Positions 4,219 to 5,229 of a stretch of 5,229 nt of DNA are shown here, in pieces. The DNA is from Actinomycetota bacterium (GTDB lineage Bacteria; Actinomycetota; Actinomycetes; Nanopelagicales; Nanopelagicaceae), in contig SXRC01000103.1 in NCBI GenBank assembly GCA_005793655.1, positions 1 through 5,229 of the forward strand. Reading direction: 5' to 3'. Position numbers and translations under genes: made by a program. The notes beneath the pieces are model-generated. The model worked only from the letters and a program-made list of their open reading frames with translations. It was not told where the DNA came from and searched no databases. The number at the start of each line of letters is the position of its first letter. Position 1 is the stretch's first letter.

Positions 4219-5229
4219 ATGGCCGATTTTGATCTAGTAATTCTCGGTGGCGGTAGTGGTGGTTACGCCGCAGCGTTAAGAGCATCTCAATTAGGTCAAA
4301 AAGTAGTTTTAATTGAAAAAGACAAACTTGGTGGCACCTGTCTTCATAAAGGATGCATCCCCACCAAAGCACTACTCCATGCTGGTGAGATAGCAGATAA
4401 CACCCGTCATGCTGGTGATTTTGGCGTGAAAGCAGATTTTCATTCTATGGATATGAACGCGGTCAACTCTTATAAAGATGGAGTAGTTTCAAAATTACAT
4501 AAAGGCTTAGAGGGTTTAGTTAAATCTAGGAACATTACTTATGTGCAGGGCGCTGGTAAGTTGATTGCAAAGAACACTGTGGAAGTAAATGGTGAAAAAT
4601 ACACTGGTAAAAATATTATTTTGGCAACTGGCTCCTATCCAAAAACTCTTCCTGGCCTTGAAATCGATGGTAAGCAAGTACTTATCAGTGAGCAGGCAAT
4701 AAAACTTGATTATGTCCCAAAATCAGTAATTGTCTTAGGTGGCGGGGTGATTGGCTGTGAGTTTGCTTCAGTCTGGAAATCTTTTGGCTCTGAGGTAACA
4801 ATCATTGAAGGCCTGCCACACTTAGTAGCACTTGAGGATGAATCCTCCAGTAAATTACTAGAACGAGCTTTCCGAAAGCGCGGAATAAACTTTGAGTTAG
4901 GTGTGAAATTTAAATCAGCAGAGCTAAAGAAAAAAGAGGTAAAAATTACACTCGAAGATGGCAAGGAGTTTTCTGCTGAAATTTTGTTAGTTGCAGTGGG
5001 CCGTGGCCCAGTATCTGCTGGACTGGGATATGAAGAGGCTGGAATTAAATTAGATCGTGGCCATGTCGTAGTAGATAATAAGTGTCGCACCAACGTGGCT
5101 GGTATTTGGGCGGTGGGTGATTTGATCCCGACCTTACAACTTGCTCATGTTGGTTTTGCCGAGGGAATTATGGTTGCTGAGGAGATAGCAGGGCTTAACC
5201 CTAGAGCGATAAATTACGATGGAGTTCCC
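4219..5229 (+). CDS. lpdA: Dihydrolipoyl dehydrogenase (E3 / L-protein), partial at the right edge
   Basis: A cytosolic flavoprotein that reoxidises dihydrolipoyl groups with NAD+, shared by the pyruvate and 2-oxoglutarate dehydrogenase complexes and by the glycine cleavage system. The visible 337 residues, of about 460 expected, contain the FAD-binding GGGSGG (10-15), the redox-active disulfide in GTCLHKGCIPTK (Cys41 and Cys46), ATG (136-138), the NAD-binding GGGVIG (174-179) and the second FAD motif AVGD (298-301), followed by LAHVGFAEGI. The dimerisation domain with the catalytic His-Glu pair lies beyond the window. The disulfide pair and Thr49 in place of Ser are in the actinobacterial style and exclude glutathione or mercuric reductase. 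The start is supported by AGGA (4208-4211), seven bases before the ATG. It is probably cotranscribed with pepA; in actinobacteria the 2-oxoacid dehydrogenase E2 gene and lipB/lipA often follow, which would be just outside the window. Confidence 0.97.
   Translation, partial: MADFDLVILGGGSGGYAAALRASQLGQKVVLIEKDKLGGTCLHKGCIPTKALLHAGEIADNTRHAGDFGVKADFHSMDMNAVNSYKDGVVSKLHKGLEGLVKSRNITYVQGAGKLIAKNTVEVNGEKYTGKNIILATGSYPKTLPGLEIDGKQVLISEQAIKLDYVPKSVIVLGGGVIGCEFASVWKSFGSEVTIIEGLPHLVALEDESSSKLLERAFRKRGINFELGVKFKSAELKKKEVKITLEDGKEFSAEILLVAVGRGPVSAGLGYEEAGIKLDRGHVVVDNKCRTNVAGIWAVGDLIPTLQLAHVGFAEGIMVAEEIAGLNPRAINYDGVP

Noticed and set aside
4710..5093. 127-codon minus-strand frame inside lpdA
   Set aside because: It is opposite the motif-complete NAD-binding part of dihydrolipoyl dehydrogenase, with no plausible protein features.
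1..5229. Mobile elements, CRISPR arrays, tRNA or rRNA genes
   Set aside because: No repeat-spacer pattern, transposase motif, terminal inverted repeats or tRNA cloverleaf was seen on either strand.

Overview
The window looks like part of the chromosome of a moderately A+T-rich actinobacterium. I infer this from three things: actinobacterial-style protein motifs (dihydrolipoyl dehydrogenase with CLHKGCIPTK, a compact cobalamin riboswitch with a very short peripheral arm), the gene order gcvT (divergent) / leucyl aminopeptidase / lpd, which recalls the gcvT-pep-lpd/sucB-lipB-lipA neighbourhood of Actinobacteria, and promoters that seem to give leaderless mRNAs. The short spacers and low G+C would fit a streamlined aquatic lineage such as Nanopelagicales (acI). 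That placement is inference; no database comparison was possible.

Layout. Positions 1-449 (minus) hold the N-terminal part of an aldo/keto reductase that runs off the left edge. Positions 450-740 contain no protein gene. They carry the reductase promoter on the minus strand and, on the plus strand, a promoter, a cobalamin (B12) riboswitch and its expression platform, with a recognisable L5-L13 kissing-loop pair, a terminator-like hairpin and a hairpin that buries the ribosome binding site. The riboswitch leads into a two-gene unit: a 175-residue exported or membrane-anchored protein resembling the transcobalamin C-terminal domain (DUF4430-like, 741-1268), and a 56-residue single-span membrane protein (1277-1447). 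This unit ends tail-to-tail against gcvT (1455-2543, minus), the T-protein of the glycine cleavage system. Divergent from gcvT across a 136-bp spacer are an M17 leucyl aminopeptidase (2680-4161) and, 57 bp later, dihydrolipoyl dehydrogenase (4219 to the right edge, partial).

How it works together. The right half is core metabolism: GcvT and Lpd are the T and L components of glycine cleavage, and Lpd also serves the 2-oxoacid dehydrogenases; the aminopeptidase recycles peptides. The most interesting part is the B12-controlled unit. An extracytoplasmic protein with a transcobalamin-like domain plus a tiny membrane protein, switched by cobalamin and with no transporter gene attached, suggests a minimal B12 (corrinoid) capture accessory whose permease and ATPase would be encoded elsewhere.
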